DNA of 64,000 nucleotides, taken from Amyloporia xantha. Lineage: Eukaryota; Basidiomycota; Agaricomycetes; Polyporales; Adustoporiaceae. Below the pieces are notes generated by a model. That model saw only the letters and a list, made by a program, of their open reading frames with translations. It ran no database searches and was not told the origin of the DNA. This document shows positions 22,747 to 33,466 of the stretch, piece by piece (position 1 is the first letter of the stretch; each line of letters starts with the position of its first letter). The stretch is taken from positions 1,674,001 to 1,738,000 of the forward strand of contig JAYKKR010000004.1 in the NCBI GenBank assembly GCA_036971615.1. The letters are read 5' to 3'. The position numbers were made by a program, and so were the translations under genes.

Positions 22747-23099
22747 CGACCAGGCGACTACCGATGCGCAGGACGCTAATGCCAACTCGGGGCACAACCA
22801 TACAAGGACGAGATCACCCTGCTCCTCGATCCGTTGGTTGTACACAAGATGGTCTTAGGCATGGGTATAGCCACGTCGTGGGTGCAAATTGTACGTCAAG
22901 ACCTTGCTGGCATAGACGGACGGACAAAAAATGTGGTCAAAAATAAAGGCAAGGACCGGGTGGGCGACGCAGGCGAGGCTACCAAGTTCTGGTGTATGGA
23001 ACCGTTGATCGCTATCCTGCTTTGTTTCCGCACTGAGCGTTGATCCCCACTCCCTCTGCGTTTATCTTGCGTCGTTGTTCCTCTTCTATTGTCTACAGG

Positions 23100-23450
23100 C
23101 GCATGGATACTGTGTGCAAGATCATCGAGGCATCCCAGGCAGGCCACCACTAATCCTGAGGTACGCAGACGCACCGATGCCAAGACCAGGGAAGCGGAGC
23201 GCTCGCTCTCCTACTTCGAAGCTACTCTACGCGAGCTTCAGTCTCGGCGCGATGATCAGTCGAGATCAGGCAGCCCCAGCCCGGGTCAAGCAGTTGGTTC
23301 GTATGGTCAACGCGCTGGTCCTTCGCTCGATGATCATTGTGCCTCCCAGGTGGATGTTTCGAGACGTGGCGCGCAAAGTCCGCAGTCGCCGGATGCGACT
23401 ATATTTGGAGGTGCATTGACTGCGTCCGTGCAGAGGTCGTCGAGCGACAT
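23100..23450 (+). pseudogene. PKC1-type kinase remnant, first HR1 repeat (HR1a)
   Basis: The frame reads CKIIEASQA, shifts by one, then reads ATTNPEVRRRTDAKTREAER followed by SLSYFEATLRELQSRR. This is the first Rho-binding HR1 repeat at the N-terminus of fungal protein kinase C (PKC1), the cell-wall-integrity kinase. The Ser/Pro linker (SGSPSPGQAVGS) also fits. A frameshift near 23145 and a stop after SSSDI show inactivation. The next PKC1 elements (HR1b, C2) are not adjacent but lie 2.3 kb downstream, beyond the MSS4-type remains. Confidence 0.65.
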
Positions 23451-24119
23451 CTGACAGCGACCCTCAAGAGACAGCGGTCGCGAGTTTTCCGTATACTGTT
23501 CAACTCTACCATTTACCATCATCATTGCGCTGGAAACATCTCTCTCCCTTAACGCATTGCCGCTACGGTCACACACGCATTCTCTCTCGATGATCCGACT
23601 CTCAGCGCGCTGTCTGGCTCTGCGTACCTCTCTCCGGGTCTCCATCTCGTTCCGCTTCCACACATACGATCAGGCCTGCAGTCTCTCGAGAATCGGACAC
23701 TCTTCACGGTCTTGCTCTCGCATCTACTCAAGAGCTGCATATCGTCAAAGTGACGGACCACAGGGTCTCACTCGAGTCGGGTCCTCCGGCCGAGGTCCTC
23801 CAGAAGGCATATCATGTGTCGGGGAGCACAGTCTCAGCAACAGGTCTCCCACCGCCTTCTCTGTCATCCAGCACCGAAGATGGCGAGCTTGCTCCAGCCG
23901 GCCCCTCAAAATCCGAACCATTACCCAACATTACCTTCGACCAACACTCGAATGGCAATAGTCACCACCATTCATCCTCTTCGACCACCCCGTTCCCCCA
24001 GTCTTCATCTCCACCCGACGGCCTCTCTCAGCTGCCGGATGTACACCGGCGACGGAATACACCCGGATTCACTCTGTCCCTTTCCGCACCGCCGACACGC
24101 ATGAAGACGGTGCACGCGA

Positions 24120-25710
24120 CGTCAAATCCAGCGGGGATGGAACTGGAGACGGAGATGCAACAGCAGGCAGAACAGATCCGGCGAGAGCGACCGAGCAAGT
24201 GCACGGTGCAGGCGCAGCATGAGAGCACGCTCACCCGGACGATGTCGCTGGTACGCGGGGCGTCGCCGCGGGGAGACGAGGGCCCGCTGGTCGGCAGCGT
24301 GATTGGGGAGGATCATGTCAGCTACGTCCGGATAGCGGTCTCGCGGTGCCAGGCGAAGATCCGGCGGGCGCTGATGGATGAGGACTTTTCGGCGCGGCAC
24401 AAGTACTCGCTCGATATGTGAGCGCCACCTCCTACGCTTGCATCTTCGTCGCTGACATCATCTAGCGTCGAGAATGAGTTGATGCCGTTGGCGAAGTACG
24501 ACTTCAAGTTCAAGGATTGCGTGCTATGGGTTTTCCGTGAACTGCGCGAAGACTCCTTCCACCTCGATCCTGCCGACTACTTACTCTTGCTGAGGCGCAG
24601 TATATTCTATCGGAGCTGGACTCGCCGGCAAGTCCAGGTCATTCTTCTACTTCTCGCGCGACCACCGGTTGATCAGCAAGAACATCCATCATAACGAGCA
24701 CAAGTTCTTGCGACGGATTCTGAAAGACTATCATGAGCATGTGAAGAGCAACCCGCACACGCTGCTGAGCCGGTTTTATGGCCTACAGGGCGTGAAGCTC
24801 CCACACGGTAGGAAGATTCACTTTGTGATCATGAACAACCTCTTCCCGCCCCATCGGGACATCCACGAAACATTCGACCTGAAGGGATAGATGGTCGGGA
24901 GGGAGTATCCCGAGGAGAAGGCGGATAAGAACCGCGGGCGACGTTGAAAGATCTCAACTGGATGTACAGGGGCAGGAGGCTCGAGTTGGGCCCGGAGAAA
25001 CGTGCGCTACTGACGGAGCAGTTGAGACGGGACTCAGAGCTGCTCAAGCGGATATGCATTATGAACTGCAGTCTACTCGTCGGCATACATAATCTGTGCC
25101 GCGGGAACAGGGACAACGTCCGGAGCAACACGCTCGAAGTGTTTTCGGTGAGCCTCGTCTGTCTGCAGCGACACGCCGCCCTGCTCATCTTCGACGTGCA
25201 CATCCAGCCCGATATGCCACTCATTAAGCGAACACCGACGCAAGTGAAGGGTCCCTCGTCGTCCGATGCCATCGCGCTGCGCCGCATCATGCGCGAGTCG
25301 GATCCAAAACGGCTCGGATCGGGGACGATCAGCCTGCCGGACGAGGACACGGCGGGCGAGCGGCAGCACTTTCTGTTCCACCAGGATGAGTGCGGGCTGC
25401 GCGCGACGGACGTGAACGAAGGCATGGACAAGACATGATATCTCGGAATCATCGATATCCTCACAGCGTACAACTCGCTCAAGAAGCTCGAGCATTTCTG
25501 GAAGTGCCTCTCTGCGGGTCGGGTGAGTCGCGCGCGTGGTGTTTTTGTGTCGGTGCTCGGTTTGCTATTTCGAGATTCGGTCGTGTGTCTTGTAGCAAGA
25601 GATCAGTCTGGTGCCTCCGCAAGAGTACGGTGATCGGTTTTTCGCGTTCATGAAGGCCATCATGCGGGGCGGTAATCTACCTGGCGATGATACATATGGT
25701 GCTCGGAAGC
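24120..25710 (+). pseudogene. MSS4-type phosphatidylinositol-4-phosphate 5-kinase pseudogene
   Basis: Recognisable PIPK blocks in order: SARHKYSLDM|VENELMPLAKYDFKFKD across a retained 47-nt intron (24419-24465), [97 protein letters not shown] and QEYGDRFFAFMKAIMRGG. These enzymes make PI(4,5)P2 at the plasma membrane. Breaks: several frameshifts (near 24588, 24640, 24940 and 25438), TAG at 24888-24890 where the family reads DLKGS/T, and MNCSLL in place of the conserved MDYSLL, losing its Asp. Retained introns mean duplication at DNA level, not reverse transcription. A Ser/Pro-rich segment from about 23560 is probably its N-terminus. Whether the genome has an intact copy elsewhere cannot be seen. 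Confidence 0.8.
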
Positions 25711-25736
25711 CGAAGATATATACCCCATACTACTGC

Positions 25737-26330
25737 CAATTTCTCGAGCGTGCTTCACGAGCTCGAGTTCAAACTACAGGTTGAGATATGATTGAAGAAA
25801 GGTATTGACAAGACGGCTAAGCTCTTCCGAGCCCGTGGTGACAAGCGGTCAAGAGCGGACGCCGTGAGCAAGAAGAGAGAGTGAGAGGAAGATTCAGAAA
25901 TGCAGAAGCGTTATCAAAATCCACACACTTGGGTGATGCTGTGGAGGATGAAGACGCAGGTATGCAGTGTACATGTGTTCAAAAGTGACGTCCTTCTGAC
26001 TCGTTCGCGTAAGACGTACCTGGTGGTGCCGGGCCTGGCGTGGAGGGCGAACGCAAGGAGAATCTACGCTCGAAGAATTCATCAGGCAGGCTACTGGTGA
26101 CTTGGGAGCTTGAACACGCACCTGTTATCCCATGATTTCGTGCTGCATCAAAACAAGTTGAAACTTACGTCTCTTTCAAAGTAGAAGGCACGGAATGGGC
26201 ACGTTCGCATCCGTCAGGGACTGACCGCTGGATGGAGGCATTCAAAATTACCATCGAGAAAGCGAACGAAGTCAAAGTCACCGTTCACAACAAACAAATT
26301 GAGTGCGCTGATAACTCCCAACTATGAGAG
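25737..26330 (+). pseudogene. PKC1-type kinase remnant, HR1b and C2-like segments
   Basis: Directly after the MSS4-type remains the frame reads SSVLHELEFKLQVE, stop, LKKGIDKTAKLFRARGDKRS and RADAVSKKRE. This is the second HR1 repeat of PKC1, which normally follows HR1a. A frameshift and a decayed intron come next. ARSHPSGTDRWMEAFKITIE and KANEVKVTVHNKQ at about 26195-26290 then match the C2-like domain. Stops and shifts are frequent. The C1 and kinase domains are not recognisable further on, so only the regulatory half survives. Confidence 0.65.
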
Positions 26331-27036
26331 GCGAGAGCAAGCCACACCCCCATCTCCTATCGGAGGACTCTACAATCGTTATTGCCTCGTCGTCGTCGGG
26401 ATCAATGTGGATATGCTGCGGATGGATTCATGGTCGTAAATGGCAATACACAGTATGTATGTGAACAATTACAAGATCAATGCTCCAACTGTTTATGACC
26501 TTTAGAAACAGCGCAACGAGAGAAGTACACCCAGGAGGTGTTCGGCGACGTTGGCATGTACGATGGGGCTGAGCTCACGGACGTGGTCATGAGCAGTGGG
26601 TGCGTGATGTACGTCGGGAAGCACTGTCTGGGCGAAATCAATGCGCGGGTGGTGGTGGACCTGCACGGGGGCTTGAGGAGACAATCCGCAGTCGCAAAAT
26701 AAATGTTCGGCTTTCAAGCAGGGATACATGCCAGACTGGGAGTTTGAGTGCTCTCGCAACCACCACCGCGTCTGCCCTGCATTTCCGCGAGCCACATGGT
26801 CCTTCGCTGCAGCTGTGATGTGCATAGTATGGTATGTGGAGTTTCACATATCCGTGCCAAGTGTCTGATGCAGCGTCTCACTGTTCGTGCACTGTTGACT
26901 TGTAGCAAATGTCCTCTAGCAGTTGTGTGCTGCGCGGACACTCTCCCAGTTTGCGCGAATAGGTATGTTCTCACCGTCGTCCGTTTTACAACAGTAGGGC
27001 GCGGACACAGCCATGTGAAAACTGAGCCAGAGTACG
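26331..27036. other. Decayed sequence, no intact gene
   Basis: A short coherent frame at about 26513-26700 (EKYTQEVFGDVGMYDGAELT, then MYVGKHCLGEINARVVVDLH) is protein-like but I cannot assign it. The rest shows no supportable exon. Confidence 0.35.
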
Positions 27037-27156
27037 GACTGGGTCGGACAATGTCCGTCACCCGAACTGACTAGGTCGGACTATGCCGTCACCCGGGCTG
27101 ACTGGGTCGGACAATGTCCGTCACCCAAGCTGACTGCGACAGACAGTATCTGTCAC
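27037..27156. repeat. 32-bp tandem repeat, about four units
   Basis: Units begin GACTGGGTCGGACAATGTCC and end near GTCACCC..CT. Units 1 and 3 are nearly identical, while units 2 and 4 are diverged. Each good unit contains the palindrome GGACA-A-TGTCC. Confidence 0.75.
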
Positions 27157-27189
27157 TTCCCTTGACTGGTGAAGGTGTGGACGGACGCT

Positions 27190-27654
27190 GTCTGCCAGTT
27201 CTCATTTAGGATATCTTTAACATACTAACCTAGCATTATTTCCTGATTTAATGCTGTGGTTATTTTGAACTTATTTAGAATAGGTTCAGAATATCTTCAG
27301 CTTGCGTTCTCAATATCCTCTCCGTATGATGGCTGATGGGATATTGTAAATGTTATTGTCACGCCTGTCACACTACGTTCAGAATAATTTTACTGCAACA
27401 TGGGCAATATTATTCAGAATAAAACCAGCATTCATTTACAATATGACTAACGGATGTATGCCAAGTTTATCCTGATATTGAGCGTGAAAGTATCCTTATG
27501 TAATGGAGTGATTGTTCAGAATACCCTTTGCATAATAGAGCCGAAACTATGCTGAAGATATTCATAATATACTTACAATAAGTGGGTGCGAAATATTCTA
27601 AACCTATTTTGACTATCTTTACAATATCTTCAAGACATCCCGGCGCAAACTATT
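27190..27654. repeat. AT-rich segment with recurrent TTCAGAATA/ACAATAT words
   Basis: Composition changes sharply from the GC-rich neighbours. The words 'ttcagaata', 'cagaatat' and 'tacaatat' recur many times. It looks like a degenerated or mutated repeat element. It abuts the truncated 3' end of the aldo/keto reductase. Confidence 0.45.
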
Positions 27655-28794
27655 TTAAGCCGCATCCAGTGATTGGTCAGGATGGAGAGTGCGCACGCGG
27701 GAGACGCACGTGACGACGACGACGCCTTTTGTCTTTGCCCATGCGAGGAGGACCTGGTCGAGCTGGGCGCTCAGGCGGGTAGCGATGGCCTGAACCGGCG
27801 TGTCGACAGGGCCGCCTGGTCGGCTGGTAAGCGGACTGAAGTACAGCGTGGTCAGCGGCGCTCAAGGGGAACGTGCGGTCAGCAGTCAGATAGGACTGAA
27901 GGCTCGGGCGAGATGTGGATATGGTGGTGGTGGAGCAGGACGTGTAGACGCACTTGAGCACGCTGTATGCCTCGGTCACGATTCCGTGCGCGTTTCCGAA
28001 TTCGAGGATAGGGAGCTGGGTGTCCAGAACGTAGGGGTGAAAGAGGATCTGTCGGAGAGCGTGTCGAATTCGCGGGATGTCAGACCAGTGTACAGGCGAG
28101 GCGTAAAAATCAGGGATGAACAGACCTGGTTGGCCGCCGGCTTGATCTTCGCAGACGCCAAGAGTGTCTCCAGTTGGGGAACGTTGAAATTGCTTACGCC
28201 GATATTTCTGTGGCGAATAATAAACTACAATCAGCACCCTTTTGACCCTGCACGCGAAGAACGGCCGACTGACTTGGCGAGCCCGTCATTCTGGGCCTGC
28301 TCCATCTGCGCCCAGACGGTGGGGATGTCCGGCACCGCCAGATCTGCGTTGTGTATGAGGTAGAGATCGACGAACTCCACTCCCAGCTGCAGCACCGGCG
28401 GTAAGCATGGCTGCCAGTGGACGTGGGGATGTCAGCACTTGGATGCACTCACGTTGTCGACGCTGTTCCGGATAGAGCTGGGTATGTCGAGCCCGTCTAC
28501 GCCGGAGTATTTGGTGGTGATGAAGATGTCGGAGCGCGAGAGTCCGCTGTCGTGGATGGCGATCCCGGCTTCGTATTCGTTGCGGTAGAGTTGGGCGGTG
28601 TCTATGAGTGGAGGTGAATAGGACGTTGCAGAATGGTGCTGCGCAAACTTAAGAGACGACAGGTGCTTACCGATGTGGCTGAAGCCAAGGGACATAGCTA
28701 GGTCGACATTGTCGATGCACCACTGGCCGCTGCCCAGCGTTCCTGTACCGTACGCAATGCTTGGGATGCTCGTCCCTGTTGGGTTGCGGTGCAA
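27655..28794 (-). pseudogene. Aldo/keto reductase, 3'-truncated, start missing
   Basis: Minus-strand exons contain AKR landmarks: TSIPSIAYGTGTLGSGQW (N-terminus), DTAQLYRNEYEAGIAI (with the catalytic-tetrad Asp and Tyr), SRSDIFITTKYSGVDGLDIP (tetrad Lys), VDLYLIHNADLAVPDIPTVW (tetrad His), PQLETLLASAKIKPAANQV and LAWAKTKGVVVVT. AKRs reduce carbonyls with NADPH in the cytosol. Problems: there is no ATG in the first exon's frame (TGA lies upstream), the normal NADPH-binding end ('SSK..R...L') is replaced by CVSRVRTLHPDQSLDAA and a stop, and the stop lies where the AT-rich segment begins. All four tetrad residues remain, so truncation may be recent. Confidence 0.65.
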
Positions 28795-29562
28795 AGCAAC
28801 ACCAAGCGCGAAGTGTCGGGAATCAAATGGGCAATCAAATCAACCGGGTATATTGACGGGATGATCGTCAGCATGACGCGCTCGAAGAACGGCCGGAGGT
28901 GTATAGAAGGATCCTAGAGAAATGGCGTACCATTGCTCAGTGGAATCAGGTCCCAGGGCATCTTGATAATAGTCAACGACTTGGCAAGCGACCTCAAGTC
29001 CCGCTGAGAAAGTGACAGAGCTACCCGTGGGCATTAGCATTGGCACTAGAGGCACCTAGGCAGCGTGAGTATTCTGTGTCACCAGGACACGCTGCGCAGG
29101 CTCGTGCGAGTCCTGTGACTTGACGCCGCTGAGCCACAAGCCATCGTTGATTCCGTTGTTTTCAGAGTTCTATTTGACGACTCGGAGAGAGGAAAGGCAG
29201 GAGACGGTAAAAGAAAGAATCGTACGCCGCGGAGTGGGATCTATATCTACTGATCGACATAGTATTTGATCGGGTAGAAAGGCTGTTGCCGATATCGTCC
29301 TCCATGCGTGCAGTATTTTCGAGCCTGTGCACTGCTATTGTCTTGCATCTTCAGTAATTGTATGGCGAAATCTGCCACTGACACAGGAATTCACTGAGAC
29401 CTGTTCACCGATTCGTCTGTGAGTCCGTCCGATACTGGTAGTAATAACACAAGGAGACGTCATATACTATACAAGCACAATTAGAAGAGCGACTATGAAC
29501 ATAAACTTAAAAATCTGGTAGTACGATCTAACAGCTGACTATCACAAGAGAGCAGTAGAAAA
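28795..29562. other. Intergenic, no intact gene
   Basis: A minus-strand frame at 28840-29055 (VTFSAGLEVACQVVDYYQDA) loosely resembles the first strands of the array family, too weakly to annotate as such. Nothing else is visible. Confidence 0.3.
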
Positions 29563-30825
29563 TCAAGGAGGGACAGCGAGCGACTCATAACTGAGAGTAG
29601 GTTGGGACTCGTTGCTTACTTGCTTGCCATCAAAGCGTTCGACCGACGCACGCGCTATCCGGTCACCGTCTCGGGCCGACACGCTCTCATTCTGTTTCCT
29701 CTCTCTGTATTCTTCCTCCTTCGCTCGACGCCAGCCTTCCTCCTCTTTCCTAAGCTCTCCAGGGAAGAAGATGGGCAGAAGTGAAAGCCCCACTCTCGTC
29801 TCGATGTCCTCGGCGGCTTTGATCGCATCGAAGACCTTCTCCCTCCTCACGGTGTTCGTATGCTGCAAATGGAACCCTAGCGCCCCGGGCGACCGTTTCG
29901 CCCCCGCTGCGAGCGCGTTCTGAAGCATGCCTAGCCCGCCAATCGCGAGCGAGAACCATGCGTCCTTAGTGAGGCTCTCCACTGTGATCAGGTGGACGAT
30001 CCACAATAAGGCCAGCACGAACGTCGCCCACACGGTGATGCGCGAGCGTACCTCCCGTCCGGCAGCGAGATCCTCGAGTCGGATCCCACAACTGTCACTG
30101 ATCACCACAAGGACGGTGCCATAGCCGTTCCCACGGGTGAGGCACACGACGCTCCGAGTGCCGCTCTTGAGGGGACGGGCCTTCCACTTTTCCGCGGCCC
30201 ACTGCGGGAGAGCCGCTCCGGCCAGGGCGAGGAGGGTCCCGCCAGCGGTGAGGATGAGAATGATCCAGTTGCCGAAGAGTACGCCCGGTATCACGGCAAT
30301 ACCAAGCTGGAGTGCAATGACACCCACGCCGAGGTAGTAGACCCAGTCACGATCGGACACACCGGTGGTCATACGAGGATTGGTGCTGTAGAAGTACACT
30401 GCGAGACCTTTATCATAATTCCAGGGCTTGTCCTCATCTCCGGGGAGGCGCGGAGGCTCGAAGTCTCGCACGAGACGGGCGAGGATCCACGAGTTGATCG
30501 TGCGTCGGTAGCCGCTGTTGGCGTTCACGAGGAGGGCTGCACAGTCCGGACCAGGCATGAGTTTGCCATCACCGACGGCGGCGAGGATCGCACTGAAGGC
30601 ATAGGCGACCCAGCCGAAGGAGAATGCGACAGGAACAAATGGAAATACACCAGGCCCGGCGAGAGCGGCGATTGCACATCTCACGATGTCACCGCCGATG
30701 ATCATGAGGATCGACAGGATGTCGACAGGATTTTGCCATTGTGCTCTGATGAACGCGAAGTCGGAGAGCGCCTCTGAGGACGCGGAATGGCGCGACAGGA
30801 GGTCGTGAGCCTGTACTGGGCTCAT
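29563..30825 (-). CDS. Multi-pass membrane protein, uncharacterised fungal family
   Basis: One uninterrupted exon of 420 residues from an ATG at 30825. Hydrophobic spans appear near residues 35-60 (ILSILMIIGGDIVRCAIAAL), 68-90, 170-190 (VGVIALQLGIAVIPGVLFG), 192-212 (WIILILTAGGTLLALAGAAL), 265-285 (TVWATFVLALLWIVHLITV) and 292-310, so five or six membrane segments. The C-terminal 90 residues are charged and probably cytosolic (REKVFDAIKAAEDIETRVG, then Lys/Glu/Arg-rich). The NPVDIL start and 'SGYRRTINSWILARLVRDFE' region are typical of a conserved but uncharacterised fungal family, as far as I can recall. No transporter signature is visible. The absence of introns is notable beside its neighbours. 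Confidence 0.65.
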   Translation of the reverse strand: MSPVQAHDLLSRHSASSEALSDFAFIRAQWQNPVDILSILMIIGGDIVRCAIAALAGPGVFPFVPVAFSFGWVAYAFSAILAAVGDGKLMPGPDCAALLVNANSGYRRTINSWILARLVRDFEPPRLPGDEDKPWNYDKGLAVYFYSTNPRMTTGVSDRDWVYYLGVGVIALQLGIAVIPGVLFGNWIILILTAGGTLLALAGAALPQWAAEKWKARPLKSGTRSVVCLTRGNGYGTVLVVISDSCGIRLEDLAAGREVRSRITVWATFVLALLWIVHLITVESLTKDAWFSLAIGGLGMLQNALAAGAKRSPGALGFHLQHTNTVRREKVFDAIKAAEDIETRVGLSLLPIFFPGELRKEEEGWRRAKEEEYRERKQNESVSARDGDRIARASVERFDGKQVSNESQPTLSYESLAVPP

Positions 30826-31486
30826 GACGAAGAGGTAGATGGCCAGTTAAGGAGGCGAAGAAAGACGCGTCGAGAGCTTGCGTATAACATACTTATGAAT
30901 AGAATTGTCGCCTCGAGGCGCAGCCAAGGCTATGGTGAACAGCGGAGCTGCGGATGTGCAATACAACGTAACAGGGCACTTGCGTCGTGTCCATCATGAT
31001 TTGCATGCTTCTGAAGACCACTGAATGAATGGAGTAAGCGCGCGGCTATGGCGAGACAGCTTCCATAACGCGCCAAGCCGGAGCATTGAGAAATCGATAT
31101 GGAGCTGGGACCGACCTGTATGAGTATACATCCTTGGTCCTGCCGGTGCGACACGGGGTAGGAGACACTCTGAAAGTAAGACTACTCACAATTGCTATGT
31201 AGCGGATATGAAAAAGATAGGCGCGTGGTCTACTCAACCCATATGCACTCAAATGGAACGTAGTAACGCGCAACAATGATGGCTGTGAACGAGCGCTCTG
31301 TTTGAAGAACTGCTACTCTCACGTGGAATGCATTCGATGAAGAGGCGCATCGATCAATGCGAAAAGCTGTATCATTCCCGAGAACGCGCGTAACGGTGCA
31401 AAGCAGAACAGGCCACTGCCTCGAATCAACACAAATGCCACAACGTTTCAAACCACAAGCCTCTGTCATGAGTTTGCATTTGTATC
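30826..31486. other. Intergenic, no gene recognised
   Basis: Upstream region of the membrane-protein gene and downstream region of the Ser/Thr/Pro-rich gene, both on the minus strand. No supportable exon. Confidence 0.4.
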
Positions 31487-33466
31487 TTATTTCTGAGTTT
31501 GCGTACGCGAGCCCTCAGATCTCCTTGCCCACCCAGGTATCTTCAAGCCTCGATGCGCAGGTTCCTTCGCCGGAACATGAGGCGAAGGGAGGCTGGGGAC
31601 CGGAGGCTCCGAGTGCCTCGGGCGCATGACAGACCTAAGCACCGAACGCGACGCTGCAGCGATCGAGCCTCGTGAGGGGAATCCCGACTGACCGATAGCG
31701 CCTGTGCTACCCTGATCACTAACCGTCCTCCGAGGCAGAGGTAATGGTGGTGGTAGCATGAGACCATCGCCGACTGCCGGAATAGCAGTCACACTTGAAG
31801 CCGGCGCATCGACGAGAGTGGGAGGTCGTCCGTGCCCCAGTGCAGGGCTGATGCGGCGTAGACGGGGAACCTTGGAGGTTGAAGTGGGTTCGGGAGCCTG
31901 CGAAAGGATCGCTGGGCCCTCTGCACGTGGCTCGGAGACAGCCGCCGCAGTTAGTGTGGACTGGTCCTCCTTCACAACGAGTGTTGCTGGTGTCAGAGCA
32001 GGACTGACTTGAGTCAAAACAGAGGATGTGCTGTCCTGAGATTCTGTAACTTGTGCGCACTGGATTTTCTCGTCTTGATCTATACCCTGCATCTCCACCC
32101 CTGTCGAGATGGCGCTTGAAGTTACAAACTCAGGTTTCTTGAGTCGTTTCACAACACCGGCGAGATCCTCTAGTTGATTGAGGGTCTCGAGCATGTCTGA
32201 GGGCAGACCTTGATCTTGCGAAGGCCCTAGTAAGTTCGATACATCTTGGGCACTGGAACCAACGTTGTCGGTATTGTTGGAAGAGGCGAGATCCAGGTTG
32301 ATGTCATGAGATTGAGGTATATCCACAGGGGGTAAATCGGCGACGGGAGGCGGGGCGGAGTCGTCAGGCTTCTCTTCGGAAACTTGGCCTAAAGGAGACG
32401 TAGAGCATTGGTTTACCTCGACCGTACTGCCCGCAGAGAAAACGTCTACAGTGTCAACCGTCCCCGGGGCACTGTTCACCAGTTCTTGCTGGCGCACATT
32501 CGGAAGGGGAGTATCGAATTTGGACAGCACAGTCGCACCGGAGCTTGAGCGCCGCAGAGCTTGGAACGAGGGTGTCGGCAGGAGGAGATACGACCCCGCA
32601 TGCGTGCGTGCACGCCGATCCAAGGAGAAAGTGGACGCACAGGGAGCAAAGCGAGACGTGGCGAATGAGGCAGTAGTGCTTGAGTTCCGGAGGGCTGCGA
32701 ATGAGAGTGTGGGGAGGAGGAGAGTTGGTGGTGCGGATTCCGGGTCACATTGAGGCATGCATATCGAGGCAGAGTTGGTCATATCAAACTGTAAAGCAGG
32801 TGCAGCGCTGGGGCGATAGACTCCGATGGCTGATGGGCGCTTGAGACCGGTTGAACGGTTGACTTGGGGTCGAGCAGCGTTCTCGGCGGGACCTTGAAGC
32901 TGTAGATGATTGGGACTGCGAACCGGTGCTATATGAAGGGGGCTTGCAGAGGATTGGGGAAAGACAAACTGCCTGTTCAGCGACGCTTTGCGAAAGACAG
33001 ATCCCGGCGACTTGGGTATGGATGTTCGGCGAGTATGTGAAGCCCTCGGAGTCCGGCGGGAAGAGCTCAGTTGGGCAGCGCGCTGCGCACTAGGCGATAC
33101 ATTCTCTCCCTGACGGGTCACTGTATCTATAGGGCTATGTGCAGACATAGGGGCAGACGGTATCTTTAGTTTCGCGGGGGCTGACGAGGGTATACACTGT
33201 TTGGAACCCGGCTTCGGCGTGAATGGCTTGTGTGTACGAACGGCGATTGCGGAGGGTCTAGCTTTGGAAGGCGTTGCAGCGAAAGTGGGCGTGCCATTGT
33301 TGGCAAGTTCGGCGAAGGCGGGTCTGCCTGTGCTGAGTCGTGGGAGGCGAGTCCTAAGCGTGGGTGTGGCAATCGGCGTCGGCGTGAGGGATTGGAGAAC
33401 CGGTTGAGGAGAGCGGGCAGACGTGGGTGTCGGCAGGCGGGAGGGGGTGGCTTTGCGAGGGGGCAT
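31487..33466 (-). CDS. Ser/Thr/Pro-rich, largely disordered protein
   Basis: A single open frame. The start is chosen at the ATG of MPPRKATPSRLPTPTS (33466), because the sequence further upstream in the same frame looks like leader. The product has 659 residues rich in Ser, Thr, Pro and Arg, with many SP/TP sites (SARSPQP, TPTPIATPTLR), suggesting phosphorylation and microtubule- or nucleus-associated function, but no domain is recognisable. A motif is repeated once about 45 residues apart: LLPTLSFAALRNSS and LLPTPSFQALRRSS. The C-terminus is basic (RGLKIPGWARRSEGSR). The long uninterrupted frame supports it as real. Confidence 0.6.
   Translation of the reverse strand: MPPRKATPSRLPTPTSARSPQPVLQSLTPTPIATPTLRTRLPRLSTGRPAFAELANNGTPTFAATPSKARPSAIAVRTHKPFTPKPGSKQCIPSSAPAKLKIPSAPMSAHSPIDTVTRQGENVSPSAQRAAQLSSSRRTPRASHTRRTSIPKSPGSVFRKASLNRQFVFPQSSASPLHIAPVRSPNHLQLQGPAENAARPQVNRSTGLKRPSAIGVYRPSAAPALQFDMTNSASICMPQCDPESAPPTLLLPTLSFAALRNSSTTASFATSRFAPCASTFSLDRRARTHAGSYLLLPTPSFQALRRSSSGATVLSKFDTPLPNVRQQELVNSAPGTVDTVDVFSAGSTVEVNQCSTSPLGQVSEEKPDDSAPPPVADLPPVDIPQSHDINLDLASSNNTDNVGSSAQDVSNLLGPSQDQGLPSDMLETLNQLEDLAGVVKRLKKPEFVTSSAISTGVEMQGIDQDEKIQCAQVTESQDSTSSVLTQVSPALTPATLVVKEDQSTLTAAAVSEPRAEGPAILSQAPEPTSTSKVPRLRRISPALGHGRPPTLVDAPASSVTAIPAVGDGLMLPPPLPLPRRTVSDQGSTGAIGQSGFPSRGSIAAASRSVLRSVMRPRHSEPPVPSLPSPHVPAKEPAHRGLKIPGWARRSEGSRTQTQK

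Noticed and set aside
24829..25495. Long minus-strand frames opposite the MSS4-type pseudogene
   Set aside because: The plus strand aligns to the kinase over its length. The minus frames are Arg/Ser/Cys-rich chance translations.
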